The position numbers were made by a program, and so were the translations under genes. A stretch of 6,581 bases of DNA from Bryobacteraceae bacterium (lineage in GTDB: Bacteria > Acidobacteriota > Terriglobia > Bryobacterales > Bryobacteraceae): assembly GCA_030044325.1 (NCBI GenBank), contig JASHWA010000516.1, positions 1-6,581 on the forward strand, given 5' to 3'. Every line of letters starts with the position of its first letter. Within the stretch, counting starts at the first letter, position 1. The notes below the pieces were generated by a model. The model saw only the letters and a list, made by a program, of their open reading frames with translations. It was not told the DNA's origin and did not search any database. Positions 6,381 to 6,581 of the stretch are shown here, one piece after another.

Positions 6381-6581
6381 CCTCCTGCCGCCTTGCTCGC
6401 AAGACCCTCGGTCGGTTGATCATATTGAAAAGCACCGGTGTCCACCGCCGTCACGGCCTGCTCGCAGCATTGAGGGCCGGGACCGAGACGTAAAGGTGAT
6501 GGACCTTTCTCACGATGCGATTCTAGTATTCATTCTGCCGAACGGTTGCATGGGGAAGTTGCGGAACGGACGCATGGAACG
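6381..6581. other. Downstream 201 bases, no recognised gene; small inverted repeats
   Basis: No supported gene is seen on either strand after the TAG at 6380. Two inverted repeats stand out. CGGCC (6454-6458) pairs with GGCCG (6475-6479) around an inner TGCT/AGCA hairpin (6459-6469). AAAGGT (6492-6497) pairs with ACCTTT (6503-6508) around GATGG. Neither is followed by a T-tract, so neither is a standard intrinsic terminator. An open frame from ATG 6500 runs off the right edge (27 complete codons), with purines too close to the ATG for a normal ribosome site. The stretch is less GC-rich at its right end than the genes to its left. Confidence 0.4.

Noticed and set aside
6394..6406. CTTG/CAAG mini-hairpin after the remnant gene as a terminator
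   Set aside because: It has only four base pairs and no T-run after it, which is not enough to call a terminator.
6500..6581. Open frame from ATG 6500 to the right edge
   Set aside because: There are only 27 complete codons, an in-frame TGA directly before the ATG, a purine stretch too close for a normal ribosome site and no recognisable sequence. It cannot be supported without the sequence to the right.
4658..6581. Second copy of the tRNA-Glu 3' end as a right-hand attachment site
   Set aside because: I looked for the T-arm and acceptor end (TTCGATTCCCGTTAGCGC) again downstream and found none in the window.

Overview
The window is GC-rich bacterial chromosome with compactly packed genes and frequent GTG starts. 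It encodes lipopolysaccharide (LPS) inner-core heptosyltransferases, so the host is a Gram-negative, diderm organism. Gene style, codon use and a large secreted heparinase-like protein suggest an acidobacterium of the Solibacter/Bryobacter kind. That placement is inference from general resemblance, not from a marker gene.

Minus-strand operon (3234 down to the left edge). Five genes read leftward: a WaaF-type heptosyltransferase II (2218-3234), a small degenerate cytidylyltransferase-like protein resembling the HldE C-terminal domain (1842-2195), a WaaC-type heptosyltransferase I (916-1845), an isoprenylcysteine-carboxylmethyltransferase (ICMT)-like membrane protein (374-919), and the first 125 residues of an APC-family amino-acid permease (377 to beyond position 1). 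Three of the four junctions are 4-base stop/start overlaps (ATGA, GTGA, ATGA) and the fourth gap is 22 bases, so this is almost certainly one transcript with translational coupling. Its core job is adding heptose to the LPS inner core. The nucleotidyltransferase-like protein between the two heptosyltransferases has lost most of the catalytic signature expected of an ADP-heptose synthase.

Plus-strand right half. A 63-base divergent intergenic region separates waaF from a long-form NfeD protein (3298-4575), a membrane-anchored ClpP-class serine protease with an OB-fold tail. A tRNA-Glu (anticodon CTC, CCA encoded, 4611-4685) follows, with a perfect TATAAT box just upstream.

Directly behind the tRNA lies a broken gene for a secreted heparinase II/III-like protein (4725-6380). 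It begins abruptly inside the toroid domain with no signal peptide. It is then interrupted by a TGA at 5517-5519, after which the same reading frame continues to a normal C-terminus. Two adjacent copies of a palindromic 10-mer sit between the tRNA and this remnant. Loss of the 5' part exactly behind a tRNA 3' end suggests past recombination at the tRNA. The last 200 bases contain small hairpins but no gene that I recognise.
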